DNA from: Procambarus clarkii
Taxonomy: Eukaryota > Arthropoda > Malacostraca > Decapoda > Cambaridae
NCBI RefSeq assembly: GCF_040958095.1
Contig: NC_091216.1
Location: 8,140,073 to 8,204,072, forward strand
Direction of reading: 5' to 3'
DNA length: 64,000 nucleotides
Below the pieces are notes generated by a model. The model was given only the letters and a program-made list of their open reading frames with translations. It was not told the DNA's origin and ran no database searches. The position numbers and the translations under genes were made by a program. Below, one piece after another: positions 23,276 through 35,400 of this stretch (within the stretch, counting starts at the first letter, position 1; every line of letters begins with the position of its first letter).

Positions 23276-24795
23276 TTACATCAACATTAGGGAAAGGTAG
23301 GTATGAAGTGACCCCGACTGTACAAACACCCTTGTGGAAATCAGATTCCAGGGTAACCTTATGGAGGGGTACTGCTCGAGTATCACTAGTGACACCACGA
23401 CCAGTACCACCTCTCCAGTGTCGAGAGTGTTGGCACCTTGCAAAGCACTCTCTAAAATTAAAGTTTGGATGGCACCGGTGTCTCGGAAGATCATCACGTC
23501 CTTCCAGGAAGAACCCTCAGACAAAAGTAGTCTCCCTTTCGATAGGAATGGGGTAAGCAAGTCCAACCAGTGTGGGTTGGAGGTCTTACTCCCTAACCCT
23601 TCCGAAGGCCTCAAGCCCTGTGTCACAACTAAAGCATTGGGTCTTTTTTCCGGGTACAGTTGCCAACAACGGCTAATAACGTGGTTTGGATGTTTACAGT
23701 GACCACAGATACGTCGGGGAGAAGAGACATTACTAACAGAATTACCCTTCGGTTCACTCTTAGGTGTCGTGGGGTTAGACAATTTAACAGGGTTAATTAT
23801 GTCTGAAACAGAAGGTGCAGTAGTTAAAGGGTTAGAATGAGCTGGTCTGGACTGGCTGTGGGTATAAGTTTTGCTACTCTGTGGGGTATAATTATTTTTA
23901 TTGAGCCTTTTGCCCGCCAACTGGTAGTTTTCTGCCAGCTTGGCCAAATCCCCTATTTTAGAATCTACCTCTATCCTACTTCTAATGTAATGTGCTACAC
24001 TGTCTGGCATATTATCTATAAATTGTTCTACTAAGACTAAATTCCTAAGTGCCTCGTATGTTTCGGCTTTAGCTGAGCAAATCCATTTATTAAACAATCT
24101 AATTTGATCATTAGCAAATTCAGTGAGCGGTTGGTTGTGAGTAGGCCTAAGGTTGCGAAAAGCTTGGCGGTGAGCTTCCGGAGTAATTTCATATGCCCTT
24201 AAAATTCGACCCCTGACTTTATCATATTCAAAACACTCGTCATCAGGCATGTTTATAAAAATATCTTGTGCTTTACCCCTAAGCCGCCCCTGCAAGATTT
24301 TCACCCACTCTTCCCTTGGCCAGTTCATGGACATGGCTAGTCTCTGAAAATGGTTGAAAAATCTTTCAGGGTCTGACTCTGAAAATTCAGGCAAGTTATG
24401 TTTTTTATCAGAATGTCTGGAGTTTGAGTCCCCAGTAGGTGGTGGTACTATTCTTGCCGCCTCATTTTTGAGCCTTTGCTCTTCCACTTTAGCATTTTGT
24501 TCTGCTACTCTGGCCTCTTGCTCTGCCAGTCTTAACTTGGCTAGTGTTAATTCTAACTATATTTCTACTAGCTACACTTTCCCCTGAACTGGGCTCATAT
24601 AAAATTGTATCACTTGGCACTAGTTCTTGGTCTATACAATGCCGTAAAATTTCATTCACCAATGTCTACTTTTTATCAGTGTCGTTTAACTCGAGACCAA
24701 ATTCCTTGCCTAACAATACTAAATTTGCTTTGGTGAGCTTCTTAATCTCTACCACTGAAGGATTCTTTGCCAGTTCCTGCATTTTAGATGCCATC
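23276..24795 (-). pseudogene. Gypsy gag-protease
   Basis: Gag packages the RNA and protease processes the polyprotein. The likely start is the ATG pair at about 24,795 (MMASKMQELAKNPSV). An in-frame stop follows in KK*TLVNEI and a frameshift near 24,555; from 24,487 the frame is open for 403 codons. Capsid-like text FSESDPERFFNHFQRLAMSM, MNWPREEWVKILQGRLRGKA and LRPTHNQPLTEFAN precedes a single CCHC knuckle CGHCKHPNHVISRC, then the aspartic protease site RDTGA (near 23,485). Gag and protease share one frame without a stop between them. Confidence 0.8.
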
Positions 24796-25079
24796 ATTAA
24801 TAACTTTAGCTCCTAGCAAAGGAAAAAATTAAAAAATTAAAATTGGAAAAATAAAAAATTTGCACGGCCCCTAACACAAGGCCACACTAACCTCAATCGT
24901 GAAGGGATCCAGCTGGGTGTCCAGTCAGTGCAATCCTTTGCTAGATGAGCTGGGCCCTAGGCTAACACACAACTGTTCTGCGGAAACAAGAATTTTTAGT
25001 TTTGTCACTCAAGAATCTAATTTTTTTTTGTTTACAATTGAAAAGTTCCTCCCGGTCAGGCCAACCACTTGTTATAGAA

Positions 25080-26027
25080 ATCGTGGGCTTGCTATGGGGG
25101 ATCTAATATTAAATGGATGTAGGGGCAGTAGTTTGCATTAAGGGTTATCAAATATGGGAGATCTCAAAGGCCCGGCCCCCACTATATAGAAATATATAGA
25201 AATAAACTTGTAGCGACTTATTACAGCAATAGTCAGCCTAGAGGTTGATCATGGATCTCTTACACAGAAAAAATGGATACTCCTTTACTAACTTACTTAT
25301 TTATTAACCCCTTAACAACCCCCCCCCCCCATATACATTCACACCAATAACAATAATTATTACTTTACCACACTATCTTACGTTAAAAGCCTTGGTCCAC
25401 TTAAGCAGGATACAAGGTTTACACTCAGAACAATGCTATGGTAAAGTACTACTAGTGAAGAGCTAGAAGCTTGAGTCAGCTTAGGGTAGGGAGACCACGT
25501 GGTTCCACTGGGACCCCTTTTAGAATAACTAGTAATACAAACACTAGGAACACATAATTCATACAAAGTATAATACTTTACACATTAGAACACGCCTATG
25601 CCAGACAATGAGAACGTTACACAGTATACTTACCTGGGGTATAAGCCCACAGAAATAAAGAAACGAGAGGAGGAGAGAAGGTTCCTTTCACCACAACAGC
25701 CAGCAGAGAAGAGCATTCCAGCGACCAGCTCAGGGCTGCCAGTAGACTGCTCAACTAATCGTACAGCAATCGTATCCCAAGTTTACTCAGATTTACTTTA
25801 CAAATGATTAGAAAGTATTAGTAAACATAGTTGGTGCCTATGTTATTATTTAATAATCAACCCCAAGCTCAGTCTTTAAATGCTCTTTGAGAAACAAGAA
25901 TAGTCTTACGTCTGGCAGGGAAGATACAAACAAATGCATCTCGTGATGCGTTTACCTACTATAAGGCAGTTTATTTAGCTAATTTTTGACCTCTGGTTTC
26001 CACTAAGGAACCCAGGGTCGTAACAGC
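25080..26027 (-). repeat. Probable 5' LTR of the gypsy element
   Basis: The outer boundary at 26,027 is clear: minus-strand TGTTACGACCCTGGGTTC starts exactly where the minisatellite ends, and resembles the start of the solo LTR at 27,423 (TGTTACGGCC). The inner boundary is not certain; I found no clean CGTAACA partner, and about 25,080 is a guess from length. The interval otherwise shows only poly-C (25,320) and AT-rich DNA. Confidence 0.4.
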
Positions 26028-26767
26028 CACACTCACCATCGTTATCTCCTGGCCAGTCACCATCGTTACCTCCTACTGGCCACACTCACCATCGTTACCT
26101 CCTCCTGGCCACACTCACCATCGTTACCTCCTCCTGGCCACACTCACCATCGTTACCTCCTCCTGGCCACACTCACCATCGTTACCTCCTCCTGGCCACA
26201 CTCACCATCGTTACCTCCTCCTGGCCACACTCACCATCGTTACCTCCTCCTGGCCACACTCACCATCGTTACCTCCTCCTGGCCACACTCACCATCGTTA
26301 CCTCCTCCTGGCCACACTCACCATCGTTATCTCCTCCTGGCCACACTCACCATCGTTATCTCCTCCTGGCCACACTCACCATCGTTACCTCCTCCTGGCC
26401 ACACTCACCATCGTTACCTCCTCCTGGCCACACTCACCATCGTTACCTCCTCCTGGCCACACTCACCATCGTTACCTCCTCCTGGCCACACTCACCATCG
26501 TTACCTCCTCCTGGCCACACTCACCATCGTTACCTCCTCCTGGCCACACTCACCATCGTTATCTCCTCCTGGCCACACTCACCATCGTTACCTCCTCCTG
26601 GCCACACTCGCCATTGTTTCCTCCTCCTGGCCACACTCACCATCGTTATCTACTAATGGCCACACTCATAATCGTTACCTACTAAATGCCATACTCACCA
26701 TCGTTACCTAGTAATAGCTACGCTCACCATCGTTATCTAGTAATAGCCACGCTCACCATCGTTACCT
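26028..26767. repeat. 29-bp form of the 26-bp minisatellite
   Basis: About 25 units in which ctcctgg is lengthened to ctcctcctgg, raising the period from 26 to 29 bp. The first two units and the last five are irregular (cctactggcc, ctactaatggcc, ctagtaatagcc). It starts flush against the gypsy LTR. Confidence 0.95.
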
Positions 26768-27090
26768 TTTCGGATAGCATATCGACTGGGCTATGAGTAG
26801 TCTTAACAAGGAAAGATTCCAAAAGTAACTAACCGCTTGCCAGTCGGAATTTTCGACTTTCCCTGACTACTACTGAAGCTCAGAATAATTGGTGACCCAC
26901 ACACACGTCATAAAAGTTTATTTGACGCGATCGTGGATCATTTGGTGCATTGCGGTTGTTATATGTGTTAATCCCAATGCTCAACTGTTGGGCACGTACC
27001 CAGCAGTAATCTTTAAAAAGTTGGTAAGGCTAGTTCCAAGATTCTGTCTTCCAACCTTGTACAGAGAGATACTCTGATATATATATTGTA
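26768..27090. other. Unique sequence
   Basis: No gene or repeat recognised; becomes AT-rich toward 27,090. Confidence 0.4.
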
Positions 27091-27092
27091 TT

Positions 27093-27150
<58 letters not shown>
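27091..27150. repeat. (TA)n microsatellite
   Basis: About 28 TA units, flanked by an imperfect palindrome of tttatataaaataaat type on both sides. Confidence 0.95.
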
Positions 27151-27155
<5 letters not shown>

Positions 27156-27254
27156 AAATAAATATTTTTATATTTATTTTATATATGTACGTAATGCAAC
27201 ATAATTAAATAGAGCTTTAATATTTTTCCAGTATTGCAAAGCTTGACTAGAGGT

Positions 27255-27422
27255 GTTTGACTAGAGAACGAGGTGTTCCAGTAGTGCACAGCTTGAGTAG
27301 AGACGGAGGACGAGGTGTTCCAGTTGTGTAAAGCTTGAATAGAGAAGGACGAGGTGTTCCAGTAGTGCACAGTTTGAGGACGAGGTGTTCCAGTAGTGCA
27401 CAGCTTGAGTAGAAAAGGAGGA
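27255..27422. repeat. 42-bp minisatellite, left block
   Basis: Degenerate units of about 42 bp and shorter, containing cgaggtgttccagtagtgca and cagcttgagtagagaagg. It is interrupted at 27,422 (gagga) by a solo LTR and resumes at 28,479. Confidence 0.85.
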
Positions 27423-28478
27423 TGTTACGGCCACAATGGGACGCAACCGGGTTCTTTTCAGGTGGTACGAAAGTTCATATATCCGGCTCCAAGTTAGTAG
27501 AAGCTTTTAAGAGGCGAGCTCAGTAATGCAAGTAAAATAAAATGGGGAGGTACATTAAATACACAAGTTCGTCACTTTAACCATATATAATTAGTTGCCC
27601 CATCACCATATATATATATAAAAACTCTCCAACGGAAAATATTACTACACTATGTACATCATCTCTCTCTGAAGACACTGAACACTCGGCGAAGCTCACT
27701 CTGTGCAGTCTTTTACCGGGTTTCCTTATCCGTGGCACTACCCTCAGCAGGTACCAGGAAACAACGATGAGTCTACCCTGGGCACGGGCCAGCCAAATCA
27801 CAATTTTACTAGGTGCCTTGTCATGAAGGCCCACAACCACAGTCCAGCCTGTTGCTGGCAGGTACCAATCAGCCTCACGCTGTTAGGCCACTTCACGAGC
27901 GAATACTAGGGTTGCGAGCCCTAGACAGGAGCTTCATGTAACTCGCTGGTTACTCTCCTCTTTCGACACCACAGTCGGCTGTCTCTTCCACCAGCCAGCC
28001 CCGGGTACGGCGAATCCCGTCACTGCCACTCCTCCGGCAGACAGTTGAACACTACAGTTCTCGGCCGGCGGCGGCTCACTACTTCTGTAAAGCAGGCTAG
28101 TGTAGAGACCTAGGCTGCCTTGGGTAAACTGACTCTCCTTGCATCACAGCAGCCCTACGTTGACTCTGTGAACACAGACACGTCATCAGTACTCTGGGAC
28201 ACTACATGGGACCACTAGGAAACATCACTTACTGGCTTAGCCACAAACGTACACCTTTTTGCTCCATAGATGGCGCTGCTTTTCTAAGCGCCACCTCACC
28301 AGAGGTCAGCACCGGTTAACTCTCGAGCCGACTAGGACAGGAATCTAGCGCCTCTTGCCGGTATATTCCCGTCATCACTAGATGGCGTTGTCCATGTTGT
28401 GGGGGTTTCGGGAGCGGACTCACAGATGGCGCTGACGTCACTGCTCCGTGCTCTGATGATGAACTTGGGTTCGTAATA
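27423..28478. mobile_element. Solo LTR of a gypsy-type element
   Basis: 1,056 bp with no coding frame, starting TGTTACGGCC and ending CGTAATA, i.e. the TGTTACG...CGTAACA termini of gypsy LTRs with one C-to-T change. It sits inside a minisatellite unit and is flanked by gagga (27,418-27,422) and gaaga (28,479-28,483), a 4-of-5 match for the 5-bp duplication expected of such elements. Orientation is undetermined. A full element probably recombined between its LTRs. Confidence 0.7.
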
Positions 28479-28815
28479 GAAGACGAGGTGTTCCAGTAGT
28501 GCACAGCTTGAGTAGAGAAGGAGGACGAGGTGTTCCAGTAGTGCACAGCTTGAGTAGAGAAGGAGGACGAGTTGTTCCAGTAATGTAAAGCTTGAGTAGA
28601 GAAGGAGGACGAGGTGTTCCAGTAATGTAAAGCTTGAGTAGAGAAGGAGGACGAGGTGTTCCAGTAATGTAAAGCTTGAGTAGAGAAGGAGGACGAGGTG
28701 TTCCAGTAATGTAAAGCTTGAGTAGAGAAGGAGGACGAGGTGTTCCAGTAATGTAAAGCTTGAGTAGAGAAGGAGGACGAGGTGTTCCAGTACTGCAAAG
28801 CTTAAGTAGAGAAGG
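28479..28815. repeat. 42-bp minisatellite, right block
   Basis: Eight units of 42 bp, nearly identical, containing gaggtgttccagtaatgtaa and agcttgagtagagaaggagg. The first two carry the agtagtgcac variant also seen in the left block. Confidence 0.95.
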
Positions 28816-29300
28816 AGGTGGAGGGCGGAGAGAGGCGGCCAATGCTGTAACTTGGTAAACTCATGGTCGGTCCGGCTCCTCCTCGCTCGTTGTCCCAACC
28901 AATTCTTACGCCAGACTCCCTCTCAATTTTCCCTCGCTGCTGCCACTCCCGCGTTTCTTGTCCCTCTCACGCCCTCTCCTGCTCTCTCGCCCTCTCCTCG
29001 TCTATCGCCCTCTCCTCCTCTCTTGCCCTCTCCGGTCTCGTCCTCTCCTCCTTTCTCGCCCTCTCTTCCTCTCTCGTCTTCTCCTCTTCTCTCGCCCTCT
29101 CCTCCTGTCTCACCCTCTTCTCTCTCGCCATCTCCACCTGCTCTCCTCCTCCTCTCTCTAAGCTGCACCTTAATGCACCAGCACCAAATGCTAATTTGGC
29201 ACTATGCTAATGTGACCCAAGAAAAAAGCAGCCGTAAAAAGGCTGGGTAATCAGAGGTAGAGGCGGCGCCCTTTCCTGCCTCTTCCCCAGAATTATAGAC
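28816..29300. repeat. Polypyrimidine tract with flanks
   Basis: From about 28,960 to 29,160 the plus strand is almost only C and T (ctcgccctctcctcctctc units of uneven length). The flanks show nothing recognisable. Confidence 0.7.
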
Positions 29301-29312
29301 GATAAATTTAGG

Positions 29313-29395
29313 GAGTGAGCACCGGGAGAGAAGTCCCAGCCTCGTCTTCAGGGGCCCTAGCACCGGGAGAGAAGTCCCAGCCTCGGCTGCAGGGC
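29313..29395. repeat. Short direct repeat
   Basis: A segment of about 36 bp beginning agcaccgggagagaagtccc and continuing agcctcg..cagggg occurs twice in a row with few differences. Confidence 0.8.
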
Positions 29396-29454
29396 AATTG
29401 TAGTAAAAAAGTATTACATTAAAAATAAGTAGGCTAAGATTAATATTAATGATT

Positions 29455-29760
29455 CCTTAGGGTGTCATTGTTAGTCAATATTGGTTAATGTCAGGCAACG
29501 TTGTTTAATGTTCGTTAATGAAGGCCAATGATGGTTAATGCTGGCCAGTTTTGGGTAATGTAGGTCAATGATTGTTAAATACTTTCCAGTGTCGGTTTAT
29601 ACTGGCCATTGTTGGTTAATGCTGATTATTGTTGGTTATTGCTGGTCATTGTTGGCCAATATTGGTTGATTTATAAGTGACAGTCAATGTTAGTTTCTGA
29701 GGGTCAATGTTGGATACTGATAATCAATGGTGGTCAATGCTGTCCAAACAAACATCTGGG
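29455..29760. repeat. Very degenerate ggttaatg / ggtcaatg repeat
   Basis: Short motifs ggttaatg, ggccaatg, ggtcattg and ggtcaatg recur every 12-17 bases without a fixed period. It looks like an old, decayed minisatellite. The following 270 bases (to 30,034) show nothing. Confidence 0.6.
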
Positions 29761-30034
29761 TGGGAATATGATGACTACAGAGAGAATACATAACTTCTCG
29801 ACCACTTAAGCAAAGTAGAGGAATATCTCAGAAGCCGCGTCAGAGGCAAAATGATAATATTGCAAATTGGAGGAGGCGAGTCGTTAGTCCCATTTATCTC
29901 CAGTAATTACATAGTTGGGTCATTAGAGGAAACAACTTTTTCTGTTCTTACCGTCTAAATGTGAGATCTGTTAGCTCGACTCATTAGTTCAAATGTATTT
30001 ATTTTAATACAAAGCTCTGATATTAGATAATTGT

Positions 30035-32129
30035 TCCACACTAACACTTGTCACACTCATACACTCCACACTAACACCTGTCACACTCATACACTCCACA
30101 CTAACACCTGCCTCACTTACACGTGTCACTCGTACACTCCACACTAACATCAGTCACACTTATACATTCCACATTAACACCTGCCTTACTAACACCTGTC
30201 ACACTAACATTTGTCACACTCATACACTCAACACTAACACCTGTCACAGTCATACACTCCACATTAACACCTGTCACACTCATACAGGCCACACTAACAC
30301 TTGTCACACTCATACACTCCACACTAACACCTGTCACACTCATACACTCCACACTAACTTCTATTGCACTCATACATGCCACACTAACACCAGTCACACT
30401 CATACACTCCACACTATCACCTGTCACAATCATACATGCCACACTAACACCTGTCACACTCAGACACTCCACACTAACATCTGTCACACTCATACATGCC
30501 ACACTAACACCTGTCACACTCATAAACTCCACACTAACACCTGTCACACTCATACACTCCACACTAACACCTGTCACACTCATAAACTTCACATTATTAC
30601 CTGCCACACTCTTATACTCCACACTTACACCTGCCTCACAAACACCTGTCACACTCATAAACTTCACACTAACACCTGTCACACTCATACACTCCACACT
30701 AGCACCTGTCACACTCAAACACTCCACACTAACACCTGTCACACTCATACATGACACACTAACACTTGTCACACTCATACTCTCCACACTAACACCTGTC
30801 ACATTCATACACTCCACGCTAACATCTGTCACACACATACACTCCACACTAACACCTGTCACACTCATACATGCCACACTAACACTTGTCACACTCATAC
30901 ACTCCACATTAACACCTGTAACACTCATACTCTCCACACTATCACCTGTCCCACACATAGATGCAACACTAACACCTGTCACACTCGTACGATCCACACT
31001 AACACCTGCCTCACTAACACCTGTCACACTCATAAACTTCACACTAACACCTGTCACACTCATACATTTCACACTAACACCTGTCACACTCATAAACTTC
31101 ACACTAACACCTGTCTCACTCATACATTACTCACTAACACCTGCCTCACTAACACCTGTCACACTAATAAACTTCACATTATTACCTGCCACACTCATAT
31201 ACTCCACACTAACACATGCCTCACTAACACCTGTCACTCTTAAACTTCACAAAATCACTTTCACACTCATACACTCCACACAAGTAGCACCTGTCACACT
31301 CATTCACTCCACACTAGCACCTGTCACACTCATACATGTCACACTAACACCTGTCACATTCATACATGCCACACTAACACCTGTCACACTTATACATGCC
31401 ACACTAACACCTGTCACACTCATACATTTCACACTAACACGTGTCACACTCATACTCTCCACATTAACACCTGTCACACTCATACATCCCACACTAACAC
31501 CTGTCACACTCATACATGCCACACTAACACCTGTCACACTCTTACTCTCCACACTAGTACCTGTCACACTCATACATGCCACACTAACACCTGTCACACT
31601 CATACATGTCACACTAACTCCTGTCAAACTCATTCACTCCACATTAACACCTGTCACACTTATACATGCCTCACTAACACCTGCTCCACTCATACACTCC
31701 ACACTAACATCTACCTCACATACACCTGTCACACTCATAAACTTCACATTATTACCTGCCACACTCATATACTCCACACTTACACCAGCCTCACTAACAC
31801 CTGTCACACTCATAAACTTCAAACTAACACTGTCACACTAGCACCTGTCACACTCATACACTCCGCACTAACACCTGTTACACTCATATATGCCACACTA
31901 ACACCTGTCACACTCATACTCTCCATACTAATACCTGTCACATTCATACAGTGCACACTAACACCTGTCACACACATACACTCCACACTAACACCTGTCA
32001 CACTAACACCTATCACACTCATACATGCCACACTAACACCTGTCACACTCATACACTCCACATTAACACCTGTCACACTCATACGTGCCACACTAACACC
32101 TGTCACACTCATACACTCCACACTCCACT
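30035..32129. repeat. 30-bp minisatellite, block 1
   Basis: About 70 units of 30 bp (cactaacacctgtcacactc plus ata and a variable six-base cassette such as cactcc, catgcc, catttc, ctctcc, catccc or aacttc). Period ten codons, so the plus strand encodes TLTPVTLIHS-like repeats; this is not a gene. It is split from block 2 by a CR1-like LINE. Confidence 0.95.
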
Positions 32130-32399
32130 GGTCTTCTCCCTGTCCCAAGCAGGCTTGAGCAAGACCAAAGCCCTCTATCTCCCACTCCACCTCCCTCCAA
32201 ACCCCTGTCAACTACACCGCAGGAGGGCGTGCCCTCTCCCCAAACAATCCCTGCTCCCTCACCCCCAGGACTTCTTCCTGCCCCAAGCAGGCCTGAGGAA
32301 GACCTAAGCCCTCCACCCCCTACTCCACCTCCCCCTGAACCCCTGGCAACTACCTCACAGGAGGAGGAGCCTACCCAAGTAGCAATGACCATAGAACAA

Positions 32400-33405
32400 C
32401 CTTTTACACTTGTAGGGAGTGTGGGTGAAATTGGATATAAGAAAGTGAGCTTCAAGGTAATGTACTCAAACATTGATGGGATTACCAATAAAGCAAGTGA
32501 ACTGGCAGAAAGGGTACAAGAAGAAAACGCTGATGTAATAGGACTAACGTTAACAAAATTGTCAGGAGTCATAACAGATGCTGTGTTTCCAAAGGACTAC
32601 TATATTGTAAGGAAAGAGAGGGAAGGGAGAGGAGGTGGAGGAGTGGCTCTGCTGATAAGGAAGGACTGGAGTTTTGATGAGATGGAAATTCCGGGCTGTG
32701 ACGGATTCAGAGATTACATAACAGGAACTATAACAATGGGTGGACCTAAGATAATGGTGGCAGTCATTTACAACCCTCCCCTAAATGACAGAAGACCTAG
32801 ACAGGAAATTGATAGGAACAACATGGCAACCATTAATATAATAGAGAGAGCAGCTTCAGTTGCCTGCAGGAATGGCTCAAGACTCTTAATCATGGGTGAT
32901 TTCAACCATGGAAAAATAGACTGGGAGAATGGGGACCCACATGGTGGTGCAGATACGTGGCGAGCTAAACTCTTGGAAGTGGCAACAAGGAATTTTCTGA
33001 GCCAGCATGTCAAGGAACCCACAAGAATGAGAGGCAATGATGAACCAGCTAAACTCGACTTGATATTCACCCTGAATGAGTCAGAAATAAGGGAAGTCAA
33101 AGTTGAATCCCCCATAGGAATGAGTGACCACAGTGTGCTGACCTTTGAGTACTTGGTGGAGGTAGGGATAACCTATCCAAGGATGGGAGTGGAGGGGAAA
33201 AGACTGAATTACCGAAGAGAAAAATATGACGAGATGAGGAACTTCCTCAGGGGAATACCATGGGAAACAGAACTTAGAGACAAGAATGTGCAGGTCATGA
33301 TGGATTTTGTCACCCAAAAGTGCCAGGAAGCTGCAGACAGGTTTATCCCCGTCCAAAAGGAGAAAAACGAAAAACAACAGAAAACCCCATGGTTCAGGAA
33401 TGTAA
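32400..33405 (+). pseudogene. CR1-like LINE endonuclease region
   Basis: The AP-type endonuclease is read in the frame open from 32,229 to 33,410: KVMYSNIDGITNKASEL, then GLTLTKLS, REGRGGGGVALLIRKDW, VAVIYNPP, RLLIMGDFNHGKIDWEN, HVKEPTRMR and GMSDHSVLTFEY. The catalytic Glu position reads TLTK here, whereas the copy at 63.2 kb reads TETK, so the catalytic Glu has been lost. The frame breaks near 33,400 (PWFRNVR then stop) and continues as CKVAKQLSKRTWRN in another frame. Confidence 0.8.
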
Positions 33406-35155
33406 GGTAGCGAAACAACTGAGTAAAAGAACATGGAGAAACTCCAGAAATAACAGAACACCAGAGAGCAGGGAGAGATACCAGAGGGCCAGAAATGAGT
33501 ACATCAGAGTTAGGAGGGAAGTAGAGAGACAGTTTGAAAATGACATCGCGAGTAAAGCCAAGACCCAACCAAAGCTGCTCCACAGCCATATCAGGAGGAA
33601 AACAGCAGTGAAGGAACAAGTGATGAAGCTGCGGAAAAGGGAGAACAGATACACAGAGAATGACAAGGAGGTGTGTGAAGAACTCAACAAGAGATTCCAG
33701 GAGGTCTTTACAATAGAACAAGGAGAAGCTCCTGCGCTAAATGAGGAGGCGGCAAACCAAGCAACCTTGGAGGAATTTGACCTCACCAGTGATGAGGTCA
33801 AAAGGTGTCTGCTGGAGCTGGATGTGACAAAGGCTGTTGGGCCTGATAGAATCTCCCCATGGATACTAAAGGAAGGTGCAGAAGCACTAAGTGTGCCACT
33901 CTCTATGGTGTATAACAGGTCACTGGAAACAGGAGACTTACCAGAAAGTTGGAAGACAGCTAACGTGGTGCCTATATACAAAAAGGGTGACAGGCAAGAG
34001 GCACTGAATTACAGGCCAATTTCCTTAACTTGTATACCAACTTGTAGACTAACCATGCAAGGTGCTGGAGAAGATCGTGAGGAAAAGGCTCGTAGAGCAT
34101 CTGGAGGGAAATAACTTTGTAACGCACCACCAACATGGGTTCAGAGATGGAAAATCGTGCCTCACAGGTTTAATAGAATTTTATGACCAGGCAACGAAAA
34201 TTAGGCAGGAAAGAGAAGGGTTGGCCGACTGCATTTTCCTGGATTGCCAAAAAGCCTTTGACACAGTACCCCATAAAAGGCTGTTAAAAAAGTTGGAGCA
34301 ACAGGCAGGAGTAAAAGGGAAGGTGCTCCAATGGATAAGGGAGTACTTAAGCAACAGGAAACAGCGAGTAACGGTGAGGGGGGAGACATCAGAGTGGTGA
34401 GATGTCACCAGCGGAGTCCCACAGGGCTCAGTACTTGGACCCATCCTGTTTCTAATATATGTGAACGATCTTCCAGAGGGTATAGACTCATTCCTCTCGA
34501 TGTTTGCTGATGATGCAAAAATTATGAGAAGAATCAAGACGGATGAAGATAGGCAGAGACTACAGGATGACCTGGATAAACTGGAGGAATGGTCTAGAAA
34601 ATGGCTGCTAAAGTTCAACTCGGGAAAGTGTAAGGTGATGAAATTAGGCGAAGGGAGAAGGAGGCTGAACACACGGTATCATATGGGAGGGGAATCCTGC
34701 AAGAGTCAAATAGAGAGAAGGATCTGGGGGTTGATATCACACCGAACCTGTCCCCAGAGGCCCACATCAAAAGAATATCATCAGCGGCATATGCTAGACT
34801 GGCCAACATAAGAACTGCCTTCAGAAACTTGTGTAAGGAATCTTTTAGAACCCTGTATACCACTTATGTAAGACCAATCCTGGAGTATTCAGCTCCAGCC
34901 TGGAGTCCATACCTAGTTAAACACAAGACAAAGTTAGAGAAGATCCAGCGGTATGCCACCAGGCTCGTCCCGGAACTGAGAGGATTGAGCTACGAGGAAA
35001 GGCTAAAGGAGCTGAACCTCACATCCCTGGAAAACAGAAGAGTAAGGGGAGACATGATAACCACCTACAAAATTCTCAGGGGAATTGACAGGGTGGACAA
35101 AGACAAACTCTTCAGCACGGGTGGGGACACGAACAAGGGGACACAGGTGGAAACT
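33400..35155 (+). pseudogene. CR1-like LINE reverse transcriptase
   Basis: RT pieces in shifting frames: KAVGPDRISPWILKEGAEAL and YKKGDRQEALNYRPISLTC (to about 34,040), then LEKIVRKRLVEHLEG, HHQHGFRDGKSCLTGLIEF and LDCQKAFDTVPHKRLLKK (34,062-34,400, ending in a stop), [29 protein letters not shown] (catalytic FADD, 34,500-34,520) and, after another shift near 34,690, YVRPILEYSAPAWSPYLVKH with RLKELNLTSLENRR. Known CR1/L2-type C-terminus. Non-functional. Confidence 0.85.
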
Positions 35156-35400
35156 TAGTACCCAGATGAGCCACAGAGACGTTAGAAAGAATTTTTTCAG
35201 TGTCAGAGTAGTTAATAAATGGAATGCATTAGGAAGTGATGTGGTGGAGGCTGACTCCATACACAGTTTCAAATGTAGATATGATAGAGCCCAGTAGGCT
35301 CAGGAACCTGTACACCAGTTGACTGACAGTTGAGAGGCGGGACCAAAGAGCCAAAGCTCAACCCCCGCAAGCACATTTAGGTGAGTACAATTAGGTGAGT

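Larger units (their letters stand above)
20546..26027 (-). mobile_element. Gypsy-type LTR retrotransposon with IN before RT (Gmr1-like), truncated
   Basis: Read on the minus strand the domains are gag and protease (24,795-23,276), linker (23,222-22,731), integrase (about 22,690-21,640) and reverse transcriptase (about 21,580-20,546). RNase H and the 3' LTR are absent: the RT stops at APVLASP where the LINE 5' end begins. Normal Ty3/gypsy order is RT-RNase H-IN; integrase upstream of RT is known for the Gmr1 type of gypsy element. Several stops and frameshifts make it inactive. Its outer end at 26,027 (TGTTACGACC on the minus strand) abuts the 29-bp minisatellite. Confidence 0.8.
32130..35400 (+). 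mobile_element. CR1-like LINE, longest copy
   Basis: It contains the Pro-rich region before the endonuclease (32,130-32,400, with an internal duplication of about 130 bp), endonuclease, RT, and a 3' untranslated region ending in two 14-bp units aattaggtgagtac at 35,373-35,400. No ORF1 is present, so it is 5'-truncated. Four related copies lie in the window (4.1, 32.1, 57.7 and 61.9 kb). This one interrupts the 30-bp minisatellite. At least four frame breaks make it inactive. Confidence 0.85.

Noticed and set aside
26028..26767. CRISPR-like regular array
   Set aside because: Units are contiguous with no unique spacers, and the window is eukaryotic.
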